Shown: positions 25,750-38,068, counted from the stretch's first letter. The stretch is 64,000 bases of DNA from Rapana venosa (GCA_028751875.1 CM054145.1:866172-930171), one strand, 5' to 3'. The notes: generated from the letters alone by a model not told the origin. Numbers and translations are program-made.

Positions 25750-26615
25750 TAATCTTCATGGCAAAGACAATGCATATTTTTAAACAATAAGGGAAATAAG
25801 AGGTGTCACAGTTTTTTTATTCCACAAAATCACTTTTGCAATCCCAACATTCAAAGCATCGAGCTCAAAACCACTACCTTATAAACAAATCTCAGGTGGT
25901 CATATATGATACCAACAAATAAACTGGCAATGAAAATGTTGATATTGCATTCATTCGAATCTTGAAAATAAATTCAAAACATAACAGGGCATCCTGAAAT
26001 CATCTTTCGTCTTCTCAACTTCTCAATAAAAAAAATAACTAAAGTAACTTGGAAGAACAAAATTAATACATGAGGAAATGCCAGTCATTTTTCGCATTTT
26101 CCGAAAACCTGGACAAAATGAACTTTTCGGCTTCTTCGTTCGCGCAATAGCGGGCCGCCCCGTTTTTGGGGGGGAGTTGTTTTGTTGTTGCAGCTGTTAT
26201 TGATACTGGTTGCCTTATTGAGTTGATTTTGTTGACGCCAAATTTATATTGTCGATTTATTCATGTAAATGCCAATATCTAGACTGACATTTAATCATAG
26301 TTTCCTTTATTCCAGAAAACACTCTCTCTCTCTCTCTCTCTCTCTCTCCTTAGCTCTGCACTTCACTTCGGATATATTTTCCCTTGCTCTCCATTTTCTA
26401 TTTATTCCACGTCAGTGGACTGCTCTGTTTTGACAATCATAGGCTCTCGCGACAACGAACGTTAGATTTTTTCAATTTTAAAAAAATTTATTTTAGAATA
26501 ATGGAAGAAGCACTCATGAGCTTTTTTACATTTGGTTACAATTTTATTGTTTACGAATTAGCCTACCGCTACAGTTACCGTTACTGTGTTTTTGTAATCT
26601 ACCCACGTGTAAGAC
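25750..26615. other. AT-rich sequence, nothing recognised
   Basis: It contains only a CT tract at 26320-26348 and a short GC-rich patch near 26150-26170. Confidence 0.5.
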
Positions 26616-27020
26616 AATGAAACAAGCTTCCAATCCAATCTTGTTTAGTGCCCCGCCGACCACAGAGGCCATATCGGGGATGTCATCTCGTAAAATGTTA
26701 AATCTCAGCATACAAATGTGCAACTGTATACAGATTAAAACAGGGTATAAAACCAACTCTTCTGTCGTTCCTTGTATCGATGCCCTGGCCAACCACAAGG
26801 GTCATCGCGTTGTGGGAGAAACCACAGTAACCACACATAAAATAAGATAAAACCAAAACCCAGATTCCTTTAAACAAACTTGTCTTTAGTGACTAACTAT
26901 TACATCTTCGCTCATATCAGACAGGAAAAGCCTGATTCTCTCAGAACGTTAAAAATGTTGCCCAGTGGAACGTCATGAAAAAGGATCTTTAGGGTGTTTG
27001 CAGTATATATAAAAAAAAAA
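26616..27020 (-). mobile_element. I-like LINE 3' UTR copy
   Basis: Matches the 3' UTR of the element at 6612-8033 in the reverse orientation along about 400 bases. Landmarks are the terminal GACCACAGAGGCCATATCGG, the GTTGTGGGAGAAACCACA block (seen as TGTGGTTTCTCCCACAAC in the other copy) and AAAAAGGATCTTTAGGG. Confidence 0.8.
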
Positions 27021-27840
27021 ATTTTAATGCCTGTGCCTAATATCCTCGACACCTGACACGAAACAAGCCTAGCAGCAAGTCGAACACATACTGTATACAT
27101 GTACATGTGTAAATGTATGATTTGTAATAAGGCAATGCATGATTCTTGAGAAAACTCTATTATTTCATGTGCCTATGCGGACACCAGCCAACCACTGTTC
27201 AAAGTCACCACTTGTAATTATTATCCAGCTCGAATTTTTCACAGGTCCCAACATACTTATTATCCAGCTCGAATTTTTCACAGGTCCCAACATACCCAGG
27301 CTGATTCGTTACAAGCGGTATGGTCGGCCGCTAGGGATAACAAAACCAGTCTGTTATAACCGATATTTCGTTATATCCATAACTGACACATTTCTATTCA
27401 TGTAAAGAAGGATTTGGGGGGGGGGGGGGGGGATCAACTTCTTTGCTTCGTTACATAATCAGAAATTCGTTATAATTATCCGACTTCGTTGTAAATGACC
27501 TCGACCATTTTTAAGTTTATTACCACGAGTTCTCCAAAACCATCAATTAAAAAATTTTTATTTTTTTTAAGCACATTTTTTTTACATAGCCAGGTTTCCG
27601 TCAAACAACATACACGTGCACCACGAAATTCTCACGTCAGTCTCAGGCTAGCACACACTTCATCTTGTAAAGTTCAGAATTGGTATTTGCCGGCTAATGG
27701 ATCTTACGTTTGAAATGGGGAGTGGAGAGGTTGGTTTTATTTCTGTGAATGTTCCCCCTACTACTTCTAGCACTGTCTTGTCTGATTTCATGTGAGAAAG
27801 GAAGGGGCAGGGAGGGGGAGAGGGGTCTTTGTCTCCTTAG
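27021..27840. other. sequence with a short duplication
   Basis: A 38-bp segment with TTATTATCCAGCTCGAATTT is directly duplicated (27217 and 27256). A G homopolymer lies at 27417-27432. No gene is supported. Confidence 0.55.
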
Positions 27841-28100
27841 AACCTTTTCTTGTTGTTGCTTCAAACTGTGTGACGCTGTCGTCCTGCTGTTCCCACACCA
27901 CTCATTCCAATCTCTCTGACCCTGCCATACATCCTTACAGGGAGCTTCTCAATTTTAGCCACCCATGGGGCCACCAACCAAAAGGGCCTAGCACTGCTGG
28001 TGAGTCCCTTCTGTGGATGCCCTTGAAATCTGTCTTTTGACCAGTCTCTATCTCCAGCTGATTCTGTTCAGAGACTGTGTGAGGGAAAGAAGCAGCAGTT
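27841..28100 (-). mobile_element. dispersed repeat R1, inverted partial copy
   Basis: TCCTGCTGTTCCCACACCAC and the following 200 bases resemble the reverse complement of 28930-29230, so this is another R1 fragment in the opposite orientation. Confidence 0.5.
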
Positions 28101-28379
28101 GTTATGCACATAGCTGCAGTTAGTGTTGGATTGACTATCAATAGTTGATGGATTGACTATCATCAATATTTCAACTTTCCCAATCTATATCAAAACATAA
28201 CATGATTCACCCATAAGGCTTTGCCTGATAGCAAAGAAATGTGAAGACTTGTTTATAGGTTTCAGTGTCCATCATTTGTCTTGGCCAACCTCCAAATATG
28301 AAGTTTGCTTGAAAATGACAATTCTGTAATCAAGCGTTTCTGCAGAGGCCATGTTAGCATGAAAAATTTAATAAATTGA

Positions 28380-29230
28380 CCATTTGCCATGGTGCAGTTT
28401 TTTGTGCTGTGGGTTACTGCTGGAAGGTCATGGGTTCCAATCCAAAAAGAATCATAGGGATTTTTAGGGCTCAGGCCAGCTCCTATCCAGAATGAGTTTG
28501 CTATGGGCTCATTGGGAAGACTGGGACCACACAGATAAGCTTCATCCACTTAAACAATTGATTTGACATGGCAGAAGTCAATTTGACATGGCAGAAGTCT
28601 GTCTGTACCTCTTGGGCTCAGATGATGCCAGGATATATCATGATATAAAACATGGAATACAGCCCTGTCAGTGTCACATGGTCTCAAAACACATGCAATT
28701 CCACAACAGCATCATTACATTATCCTTATTACCAATGACCATTATGCATTAAAAGAAAATTGTCTCTGATTCAGTGGCCCCGGTTGTTCTGGTCTTGGGG
28801 TGACCTCGGGTGTTGGTTTCCAATGCATCTCTGTGCCTATAGTGAGTTTGTGTCAAAGCCTTCGAGGTTGGAGTTCAAGGGAGAAGGTTGTTGGAAGGGA
28901 AGGGGGGGGAGGGGGGGAATAACCATGCCAGGTGGGTGTCTCACTCAGTCTGGCTCCAAGACTGTGCTATTAGCATACTGTCATCAGTAGGGGGCTTAGT
29001 AGGAGGTTTCTGCACATAACGCTAGCACAGAACAGGCAGGCATTGCTAAAAAACCACTTAAATGACCATACAGCAGTGCAGGGCCTATCTGGCCAGTGGC
29101 CCCACATTAATGGGCTCCTTGAGCACTTCTGACCCTGAGAATGTGACATAATGAATCTGGGTATGGCTGGGGCGGGGAGATCAGGATGAGCAGCATGGAA
29201 ACAGCAGGACAGCAACAACCCAGAAAATGA
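28380..29230 (+). mobile_element. dispersed repeat R1, copy 2
   Basis: The longest R1 copy. Near its left part GGTCATGGGTTCCAATCC resembles a pol III B box, which raises the possibility of a long tRNA-derived SINE. The 3' part contains CATCAGTAGGGGGCTTAGTA, shared with the copy at 20520. A G-rich tract interrupts it at 28900-28918. Confidence 0.55.
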
Positions 29231-29239
29231 AGCAGCAAA

Positions 29240-29310
29240 AAAACAAAAACAAAACACATGCACACATACACACATTTGTGCGTGCACACACACACACATA
29301 CACACAAAAA
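29240..29310. repeat. CA-rich microsatellite
   Basis: ACAAAAAC and ACACAC tracts between the R1 copy and a LINE fragment. Confidence 0.85.
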
Positions 29311-29319
29311 AGCTTTTAG

Positions 29320-29715
29320 TTTGTGGTTGGTATAATCGTAGAAATATGTTATCCCTTATGTACAGATTTAAACTAAATGCTTTCAGGACAAAATATGTGA
29401 AAGATGTAAACTGTATTTGTGGGAGAAGATTACCAATAGTCATGTTATGTTTGATTGTGGACATTTAAAAGCCTTTTTACCCGCTGTACCAAGTTTGTCA
29501 CTGGATCAGATTTTGTCTGAACCATCGTTACTGTTGGACATTGTGTTAGGATTGATAAGAAGTCCGATAATTCAGTTTTTGTAGTATGTTAAAGTTAGTT
29601 TTTAAGTACTGTTATTTGACACTTTTTTGTTATTGTTTGCATTCTCTTGTTTATATTACTTTTCCCCATCTAAAATCACTAAATGTGAATAGACGTTAAA
29701 CTGAAGATCACACAC
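29320..29715 (+). mobile_element. Jockey/CR1-like LINE 3' end
   Basis: The plus strand encodes RFKLNAFRTKYVKDVNCICG followed by RRLPIVMLCLIVD, the zinc-knuckle-like tail found at the C-terminus of Jockey/CR1-type ORF2 proteins. It ends with the AGACGTTAAACTGAAGATCA motif, which also ends the element near 55095. Confidence 0.65.
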
Positions 29716-29817
29716 AAAAGCAAAAAAAATCTACAAATGGACTGGTTTGTACAAGTTTGAAAACTGTTTTTATAAATTCAAAGGTGGCTGATCATATTTT
29801 TCTATTCTTCTTCTTCT

Positions 29818-30275
29818 TCTTCTTCTTCAAGTGTCCGGTCTGGTCCTGCAGACATCGACGATCATGGCTCGCCATTCTTCCCTGTTCTCGGTCCCTCTCA
29901 TGAGCTCATTGTTGGTGCCCTCTTTATTCGTTGTGAATTTGTTTAAGCTGTCTGTGAATTTTGTGCGTTGTCTTCCTCTGCTCTTGTTTCCACATATTTT
30001 GCCACTCCATAACAGTTTCTCTAGTCCGTCAGCCCTGATTATATGGCCGAAAAATTTTAGCTGTCTTTCTCTGATGGTGTTGAGAAGGGATCTCTTGTAT
30101 CCAGCCATTTCCATTACTTCTACATTTGTTTTTCTTTTTGTCCATGAGACTTTCATGATTCTCGGGATGAACCACATCTCCACTGCTTCTAGTCGCTGTT
30201 TTGTGTCCTTGGCTAGGGTCCAGCACTCACATCCGTACAGAAGAATGGACCATACGTAGGCTCTCTCTATTATGT
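29818..30275 (-). mobile_element. RTE/BovB-like LINE, 5'-truncated 3' end
   Basis: About 90% similar by eye to the 3' end of the element at 48128-50190, in the opposite orientation. It includes a sequence encoding EMWFIPRIMKVSWTKRKTN and a GAA-repeat tail (29806-29828). It keeps about 43 bases that the other copy lacks. Confidence 0.88.
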
Positions 30276-31145
30276 CTGGCTTAACATATGTGTCAATTTT
30301 TCTGATAGTTATGCTGGTATTTGGAATAGTACTATTTTGTCACCCATTGCCAGTTTTTGTAGCTGTTTATGGTCATGATAAAGGAAAAATGGAGCACGCT
30401 TGTTGCATCCCCTTCTTCTTGAAAAGAATCTGTACTGACTGTAGTGACAGGAATGCTTTTTCAAACATCATTTTAGATATTTATACACCTTTTTTAAAAT
30501 TTATTTTTAACAGCATAATTTTGGATGCATCTGTTTTGAAAACTTATGTTGATAACTGTGCAATCACATTAATTTGATTAAAGTCTTATCTAATAATTTA
30601 AAAATTGAATTTCTGTTCTACCCTGGCATTTTTCCGTTTTAAACTAAAATTGCAATACTTATCATGGCAAGTCTAGGACAGAAACTATTCAATTTCAGAA
30701 TCCTGAGCAACCAGATAAGTTTCACTGGTTACCTAACTCATTCCACATTGTTCCTGTGGGGACACTGGGGGCCTGTCAGGATAAATAACATCTGAACCTT
30801 CTGTAAAGTTTGTGCTAGGAATTCCTTCTTTCCTATCCCTCTATCTGTTTCTGCCTTGGTCCTTTTTATCCTATCATCTCCTTCTTGTCTATTTTCTGCC
30901 TTCTTGGTTGATTCTCCTCCTTTTTCCCCAGAAAGATTTAAAAGATAACAGTTCTCTCCCACACCAAAGTCTGATGCGCTGGGTCTGACTTGTCAGGTGC
31001 CTAACGGCAATGCAAGGCATTTTCACTCATAAGACAGACAACACTAATTGCTGTCTGAGCATTGAAGGAAAAAGAAGGGGATTCCATGTTGTTCAGACAA
31101 GCCCAACAGCTTATACTGATGGTAGCTAAATGTCAAAGCCTATAA
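30276..31145. other. AT-rich sequence, nothing recognised
   Basis: No exon, SINE or LINE motif was recognised in these 870 bases. Confidence 0.45.
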
Positions 31146-31149
31146 TGGA

Positions 31150-31222
<73 letters not shown>

Positions 31223-31351
31223 GCTATGTTGAGATTGTCCTTAGCCAGCTTTCTCTCTTTGATTATATTAGATTTAGAGTCCTGGTGAAGTTATAAATCT
31301 GATTTTGGGACTGTATCAACCAACCATCACCACCCAAAGCCTTTCTCTCTC

Positions 31352-31417
<66 letters not shown>

Positions 31418-31444
31418 ATCTTCTGACCGTCTGTCTGACTAGAT

Positions 31445-31502
<58 letters not shown>

Positions 31503-31523
31503 GTTTTCTGACTGTCTCAGTGT

Positions 31524-31580
<57 letters not shown>
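31150..31580. repeat. TA and CT microsatellite cluster
   Basis: A TA tract at 31150-31222 is followed, after about 110 bases, by three long CT blocks between 31336 and 31580 separated by short TCTGACTGTCT-type spacers. Confidence 0.95.
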
Positions 31581-31581
<1 letters not shown>

Positions 31582-31782
31582 TTCTCTTGACTAGGCCTAT
31601 ATATCATGTTGAGCTCGTAGTACTTAGGCTATGACACTCTCCTTTTTAAAGGAGAAAAATCCTCTTAAGTTGGATTATGTGTGCGTGTTTGGCGAGGTAT
31701 TTCAAAACAGTCATGCAAACTTTTCACCTGGTGTGTACTGTACTTATAATCTTAAAGTTATTCCCAGATGTGATGAGAGCCA

Positions 31783-31785
<3 letters not shown>

Positions 31786-31827
<42 letters not shown>
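31786..31827. repeat. TA microsatellite
   Basis: Pure TA tract of about 20 units directly before a hairpin-forming element. Confidence 0.95.
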
Positions 31828-31830
<3 letters not shown>

Positions 31831-31860
31831 GATCGTCATCGTCGAACGCATACTTTTGGG

Positions 31861-31964
31861 TTGTTGTTGTGGGACGTTCCCCAGCTTAACACCCTGGGGG
31901 TTCCCACAATGTGCTCTCTGGTGATCCCCAGAATATTAAGCTGGGGAACGCACAACAACAACAA
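31861..31964. repeat. hairpin element with ~28-bp arms
   Basis: The arms GGGACGTTCCCCAGCTTAA (left) and TTAAGCTGGGGAACGCAC (right), flanked by TTGTTGTTGT and ACAACAACAA, pair around a 46-base loop. The loop includes GTGATCCCCAGAATAT; a related sequence, GTGATCCCCAGGATAT, lies near 38158 before another ACAACAACA. This looks like a small dispersed fold-back repeat. Confidence 0.75.
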
Positions 31965-32364
31965 CAAAGACATGGTTCAAACTTTCGACCAACGACTTCC
32001 TAACTTTAAAAAAAAATGTGGAAAACGGCAATCAAGAACAATACCGACCCTTCCAAAGTCAGATCAGTGCAGCGTCGCTTTTCACGTTTCACAAAAAATG
32101 TCGTCAAGTAAGGACCGCCATTTGTAAACAACAGTTAAAAGTTACCTCCCGTCGTGTCTTGGCATCCCAGACAGTTAGGCTATGACTTTGCTAACCACAC
32201 AGTGAATGTTTTGATAATGTTATTGTTTGCTAGGGCTAAATGTCTCGGATTTTTTTTTAATCATGGAAAAAATCTTACATAATGCAGACACATACTTTAT
32301 TCTAAACAGTGTTACTAAAGACTGGCTGTGAAAATGGACAAACAAAAACATATCCGTAATGTCA

Positions 32365-32697
32365 ACGGGATAACCTAGTGGTTAGAACATTGCGCTGATG
32401 ACCCGGGTTCGATTCCCGTTCAAGGGGGATATTTTCCCCTGGAGTTAACATCAGTGCAGACTCCACTCTCCCTAAAAGTCCTTCGGATGAGACTATAAAC
32501 CGAGGTCCCGTGTGCGAACACACGCAGAGCATCTTGCGCACATGTTAAACCCTGTTTCGCTTTTCGTAAGAGTAGGCCATTGTGTGCCGGTGGGAACAGA
32601 TGACAGAATTTACAAAACCATATACACACGGGGACTGGATATTTTAAAAAAGCACATAAGTGCTTATTCTATTATCCTCGGATATAAAAGAATCAAA
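32365..32697 (+). mobile_element. tRNA-derived SINE family 1, full length
   Basis: The best copy in the window. A box GGATAACCTAGTGGTTAGAA, B box GGGTTCGATTCC, then a tRNA-unrelated body with GAGACTATAAACCGAGGTCC, GCTTTTCGTAAGAGTAGGCC and ACACGGGGACTGGAT, and a 3' end AAGTGCTTATTCTATTATCC with an ATAAAAGAAT tail. Length is about 330 bases. Such SINEs are transcribed by RNA polymerase III and moved by a partner LINE; the partner is not identified. Confidence 0.93.
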
Positions 32698-32837
32698 CAA
32701 AACAAGCAGATCACACACAGGGGTCGGTAAAGAGAAGCCCCTGATCATGTATTCCACAGTTAGCAAACTACACATGGCTTCGTTTCATGTCCTATTTTTC
32801 CCATCTTTTTCTCCTACCTCTGCTAGGCCTAGAAATC

Positions 32838-32870
32838 CGCCCCCCCCCCCCCCCCCTCTCTCTCTCTCTC
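32838..32870. repeat. C homopolymer plus CT tract
   Basis: About 17 C residues followed by a short CT run. Confidence 0.9.
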
Positions 32871-32956
32871 TGGGGATTTTTGTGTAGATATTTTTTCCGT
32901 ATACTGTGTAAGTGTACTGCTATGGGCTTTATTTTATTTTATTATCATATATATCC

Positions 32957-33129
<173 letters not shown>

Positions 33130-33604
33130 TTGAAAAGAATTATTTCTAAGTTTAGACTTGGTGTATCAGATATAAATGTTCATAAATTCAGATACAGAGA
33201 ACATGATATTGACGACCTCAGGCTGCTATGCCCATTATGTAAGCAAGCACGGAGGATGAAGTACATTATTTTTGTGTTGTCCTGTCCAGTATTAGAGGAT
33301 GTTAGGCAGAACTACATCCCTGTTAAATAATTATAATAGACAGCCTAATTTATGTAGACTCTGTTTACTGGCATCAAGTCATCCTGAGGTTGTGCGCAGC
33401 CTCACTTTATATTAAATTTTGTGTAAAGTTTTCAGAATAAGAGAGATATTGTTATCCTAAGTCATATTTTTGTAGCTGACTTTTTGTTATAGAGTAACAT
33501 GTTGTCGTTACTATTGCTTTTACCCACACCAAAATACTAAGCAGTTCGGCAACCCCCTTCATGTATGGGCCAATGGCCTTTTTGTGAATAAGTCATTGAG
33601 TTGA

Positions 33605-33605
<1 letters not shown>
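33130..33605 (+). mobile_element. Jockey/CR1-like LINE 3' fragment
   Basis: The plus strand encodes KFRLGVSDINVHKFRYREHD and LRLLCPLCKQARRMKYIIFV, a cysteine-containing C-terminal tail as in Jockey-type elements. It ends near TTGTGAATAAGTCATTGAGT and runs into a CT microsatellite (33606-33700). Confidence 0.65.
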
Positions 33606-33660
<55 letters not shown>

Positions 33661-33968
33661 CCCCCCCCCCTCCTCCCCCTCTCTCTCTCTCTTTCTCATG
33701 TACAGCTATGATATTTGATTTATCATTGTAGAATTTAATATATATGTCTCTCTATATCGCTGTCTACCTATCAGTTTACCTATCTACCTGTCTGTTTTTC
33801 TCTCTACTTCTTTGTTCTTATCTTTCTGTCTATATGTCAGTCTACTTATCTACCTGTCTGTCTTTCTCTGCACTTCTGTGTTTTTAATTACTAATTTTGA
33901 ATTTTGTCGCACCTTTTTTCCTGGATTTACAAGTGTTTTGTATGGATAGGTTTTTTCAATGGTATAAA

Positions 33969-34048
<80 letters not shown>
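33606..34048. repeat. CT, C and TCTA tracts
   Basis: CT blocks at 33606-33657, 33680-33695 and 33973-34018, a short C run at 33658-33670 and a TCTA tetranucleotide block at 34018-34048. The sequence between is AT-rich. Confidence 0.9.
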
Positions 34049-34085
34049 CCTCAAGCGCTTTGATTTGTATTATTATTATTACCTA
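34048..34085 (+). mobile_element. L2-like LINE 3' tip
   Basis: CAAGCGCTTTGATTTGTATT and an ATT repeat match the very 3' end of the L2-like elements at 35276 and 60910. Only the tip is present. Confidence 0.55.
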
Positions 34086-34319
34086 TCTCCCAACAGATTG
34101 AAATTTTTACATCAACTGCATTTATACTGTTACATTTCCAGGGTTGCTTAAAGTGCTCATTGTTCAAATGCTGAAATAACTCTACAAATTTATTTAGCAT
34201 TTGCTAGGTTTTTTCTTTCTTTATCAGTTTTTGAAAAGTCAGCTAAGTTTCTGCATTTATCTTTGAACATAAATAAGCAGAAAAAAGCACAAATAGATAA
34301 AGAAAGAAAAAACTCACCT

Positions 34320-34930
34320 GTAAGATGCCATAACCTCACCTACTTAAACCATTGATGCTGGGGGCAACAGCAAAGTGAGAGGCTGTATGACCAGTGGCTT
34401 TTCCACTCATGGAATTCCACTTTACAGCTTAGTCTTTAGTGATCGACTATGACTCTCTGACTAGGAGGCTTGACTTGCACAGTCCTTATGTGCTGCAGCC
34501 CTGGGGGCTAGTTGGCCTTTGGAGAACATCTCCAACGCTGACTGTCCTTATGCCCTCTTGGCCGAGAGAGTGGGGATGTACTGTGGGCAAGGCATCTCCA
34601 CTATAATCAAATTTCTGCCCAGTTTCCGAAACAGCAGCTACCTCCTCTGCTGTTTTGGAGGTCATCGTCGAAAACGACGGACTAACATACTACCTGTCTC
34701 CATCTCCGCTGTCAGTGGCAGGAGCTCCACATATTCCACAAGAGCTCGTCATCTTTCTCTGTCTCTGCTGAGTTCTTAGTCTCCTGTAGCCCTCCTCCCA
34801 GACCACTGATCTCAGTGATGTTGGCAATGTAGGATGTTGGTGGTCTGCCTCTTTTCTTTCTGCCCTCAACCTTACCTTGGAGAACTGTCGTCATCAGATG
34901 TGTCTGTGTGTTTCTGTCTGTTTGCATGAC
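34320..34930 (-). mobile_element. RTE-like LINE 3' end
   Basis: The minus strand encodes LMTTVLQGKVEGRKKRGRPP and TSYIANITEISGLG, the RTE C-terminal tail, followed by a 3' UTR of about 500 bases. A plus-strand open frame across the UTR is a shadow. Confidence 0.7.
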
Positions 34931-34934
34931 TGAG

Positions 34935-34995
34935 ATGACAGGCCTGGTGTGGCATTTGTGGTTGGTAAGGGTAAGGATATAAACAACATGACTGA
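34935..34995 (+). mobile_element. I-like LINE 3' end fragment
   Basis: GGCATTTGTGGTTGGTAAGG and ATAAACAACATGACTG are diverged forms of the I-like 3' terminus. Confidence 0.5.
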
Positions 34996-34999
34996 AATG

Positions 35000-35275
35000 T
35001 TTGTATGACCAACATATCTCAGGATATGTTTATCAATTTCAGCTAACAGTTTTATTTGTGCTGAGAGTTTATCGGGAATGCTTTCATTTGTTCTCCTGTC
35101 TGACCATTTAACTCTTAGCTGTCACCTGTACAACCACATGTTTGCTGCCTTTCATTTATTTATTTATGGGTTGTTATTTTGGTGTTGTTGTTTTTTCTTT
35201 TATCTCTTTCCAGTTCTGTAGTGTTCAGGCTTCTGACCCATACAGTAATACATGCCAGATTAGTGTTTCGACATT
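35000..35275. other. AT-rich sequence with a short LINE piece
   Basis: GGCTTCTGACCCATACAGTA near 35230 matches the RTE-like fragment near 8758. The rest is unassigned. Confidence 0.5.
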
Positions 35276-35471
35276 TCTAATAATAATAATATACTTATGG
35301 AATTTATATAGCACTGAATCTTGTAAAAACAAACAAGTCGAAGTGCTTGCACTCAAATCATTTACATGCATGCAACTCTCCTTAAACATAATGAACAACA
35401 GATTTCAAATCCATGCGCGCGCACATACGTACGCACGCACGCACGCACACACACACACACACACACGCACA

Positions 35472-35506
<35 letters not shown>

Positions 35507-36990
35507 GAACACACTTAGGAAGTGAAGGATGCTGTTGAAAATTAGGGACAGATATGAGGGGAAAGTATCAGGTAGGAAATATGTGTTTTTAGGCTGGATT
35601 TGAAGGTATCAAATGAAGGCTTTTGGCGAAGTGAAAGAGGGAGGTCATTTTTAAAATATTTATTTATTCTTTTATATCGAGGATAATGGAATAAGCACTT
35701 ATGTGCTTTTTTACAGCCAGTCCCCGTGTGCATGCGGTTTTGTAAATTCTGTCATCTATTCCCACCGGCACACAATGGCCTACTCTTGCGAAAAGCGGAA
35801 CAGGATTTAACGTGTGTGCAAGATGTTCTGTGTGCGTTTGCACATGGGGCCTCAGTTTATAGTCTCATGTGAAGATTTTTTGGGGAGAGTAGAGTCTGCA
35901 CTGATGTTAGCTCCAAGGAAAAATATCCCCTTGAATGGGAATCGACCCAGATTGCGAGCGCAATGTTCTAACCACTAGGCGATCCCGTCATTCCAGGTGG
36001 ATGGACCAGAAACAGAGCGACGGCCAACAGTGGTTTGTTTGAATCTGGGTGTTCTAAAGCACAAAGTATCTGCGGCTGAATGAAGGGAAGTATACAGGTG
36101 AAGACAGTTACAGAGATAAGAGGGTGCAGATTTGTGGAGACATTTGAAACAGAGGGTATTGATCTTATACTCCAGTCTTTGTGAGACAGGCAGCCAGTGA
36201 AGAGATCGCAGAAGAGGAGTGATGTGTTCAGATTTTTTCTTTCTTAGGACCAGTCGAGCTGCAGAGTTTTGTATGCATTGAAGAGAGTGGATGGATGATG
36301 CTGATAGGCCAACCAAAAGAGAATTACAGTAGTCTAAATGTGAAAAAATGAGAGTTGTGACAAGCTTGGAAGTTGCATCAGTGGACAGATACTTGCACTT
36401 ATGCGCCATAATTGATAGTAGCAAGACTGGCAGGTCTGGGTGATGAATTTTTTCATAGAGTGTGTTTTCAAGAACTACTCCTAAATACTTCACAGAGTTG
36501 GACAAAGGAACTGACGTATTGCCGAATTCTATTGATGTTGTGATGGAGGAAGTTTATGTTCGGTCCCTATGAGCATGGCTTTTGGTTTTATCGGCATTTA
36601 GTTGTAACTTGTTATGAGTCATCCAGTTTTGAATGTCTTGAAGGCAGTAGGACATATTTGTCAGGTGGGAAGGCAAGTTTTCAACAGTATCACTGCACTG
36701 AAGCTGAGTATTATCAGCATAGAAATGATGATCAACATGGTGGTTATTTATTTTATGTGAGAGTGGAACAGTGAAGAGAGTAAAGAGAACAGGGCCCAGG
36801 ACTGATCCCTGTGGGACTCCACATTCCATTTTGACAGGTTTTGATTGAATTTTGTTTCCAATAACTTTCTGGAATTGGTCTGTGAGGTATGAAGTAAACC
36901 AGGTGAGGGCTGTGCCATCAATACCAAACATATTTGGAGGTGGGAAAGAAGAATTGAGTTTTTGAGATGCCTCTGTCTTTCCAAATATTG
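35276..36990 (-). mobile_element. L2/CR1-like LINE, 5'-truncated, with nested SINE
   Basis: Same family as 58930-60930. Minus-strand frames encode GTALTWFTSYLTDQFQKVIG, MECGVPQGSVLGPVLFTL, FYADNTQLQCS (YADD box changed to YADN) and then SNSVKYLGVVLENTLYEKI through SVSGPSTWND. The 3' end carries an AATAAT tail at 35278-35290. A SINE (35650-35986) splits the 3' coding region. CA and CG-rich CA tracts lie at 35410-35504. The L2-type placement rests on the AAFDTIDHS and YADD contexts in the sister copy. Confidence 0.85.
35650..35986 (-). mobile_element. SINE family 1 inserted in an L2-like LINE
   Basis: A nearly full-length copy on the minus strand. The host coding sequence reads ...STWND before it and NDLPLSLRQKPSFDTFKSSL after it. 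GTCATT flanks the insert at 35644-35649 and 35987-35992, a visible target-site duplication. Confidence 0.92.
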
Positions 36991-37144
36991 TTTAACTGAA
37001 TCTCCCTGACAACAGTGCCCCTATTCATTCTGCAATGATGTCAGTCCTCCAGTGTTAATGTCAATTTTTCTGTCTCTCCCCCTCCCCTCACCAGTTCCCT
37101 GCAGGACTGTTTAAAAACAAGGTAGAGTTCATGGATGTGTGAGT
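36991..37144. other. unassigned sequence
   Basis: Contains a short piece similar to 8830-8870 (TCTGTCTTTCC...TTAACTGAATC), so probably further LINE debris. Confidence 0.45.
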
Positions 37145-37171
37145 ATATATTTATATATGTATATATATATG

Positions 37172-37224
<53 letters not shown>

Positions 37225-37285
37225 TGTGTGTGTGTGATGAACAGCATGTGTGTGTGGTGTGTTGGTGTGTGTGTGTGTGTGATGA
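37145..37285. repeat. TA/TG microsatellite cluster
   Basis: ATATATGTATAT tracts at 37145-37220 followed by two GTGTGT blocks, each followed by GATGAACAGCATG, so the GT block was duplicated with its flank. Confidence 0.92.
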
Positions 37286-38026
37286 ACAGCATGAACGTGC
37301 AGACTTGGACAGATTTATTACAAAGATTCTTTACCGATAAAAGACAGTGCACACATACATCAGTACTGCTGTGCTGTGCACCATGGTCTACACAATGGCA
37401 CAAGTGTCCTTTTACCAGGGTGCTTGTCTTTTGGATGACAAAGGAAGCATTATGTTCAGCATGATTCAGCACACACTTCTTCTTCTGCGTTTCCTGGCCA
37501 TGCTAAATTTTTGGTTCAGTTTGAATGGTGAAGTCTGCAGTCTGTCACAGTGACTTTGCTGGTCCCCCTAGTTTTTCCTGTAGCTCTACTGCACTGGGCC
37601 ATGTCTGGTGTTCTTGGTTTGCACCATCTCTCTTTTCTTGTGTCGCTCGCTCTTCCAGTAGCTGTGGTGGAGTTTCTGTGAGGCTGGAGCCCAGGTGCTC
37701 TTACAGTCTGGAAAATCCTGAGACGAGCAGCACACTGTTGGATAGCTGTTTGCATGGCCGTATTGGGTAGAGTGCCTAATGCCTGGTCTTCTCCTGTGCC
37801 TGTAACTCTGCAGGAGGTCTGGCCGCTGGTCTCAGCTGACACGCTCTGATTTCAGGGCAGCTCTTTAAAGTGTTGAGACGAACAAATTTCAGATTTGTTT
37901 GAAAAAAGGCATGAGAATGAGTTGGGTAAACAGAAAATAAGCATGAGAGAGAGAGGATATGCAGGTAAGGGAAAGGGCAGAAACAAAGGGAGTGATAGTA
38001 GAGGGCAAATTTCTAGCACACACCAA
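37286..38026. other. unassigned sequence
   Basis: No gene or clear element. A fragment around 37540-37850 has an RTE-like 3' UTR look but no diagnostic motif. Confidence 0.35.
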
Positions 38027-38068
38027 TATATATATATATGTATGTATGTATATATATATATGTATGTA

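Noticed and set aside
32365..32440. A functional tRNA gene at the SINE head
   Set aside because: The A and B boxes are good, but the acceptor stem does not pair and the sequence continues into the SINE body.
34519..34779. Plus-strand open frame
   Set aside because: It is antisense to the 3' end of an RTE-like LINE and has no splice support.
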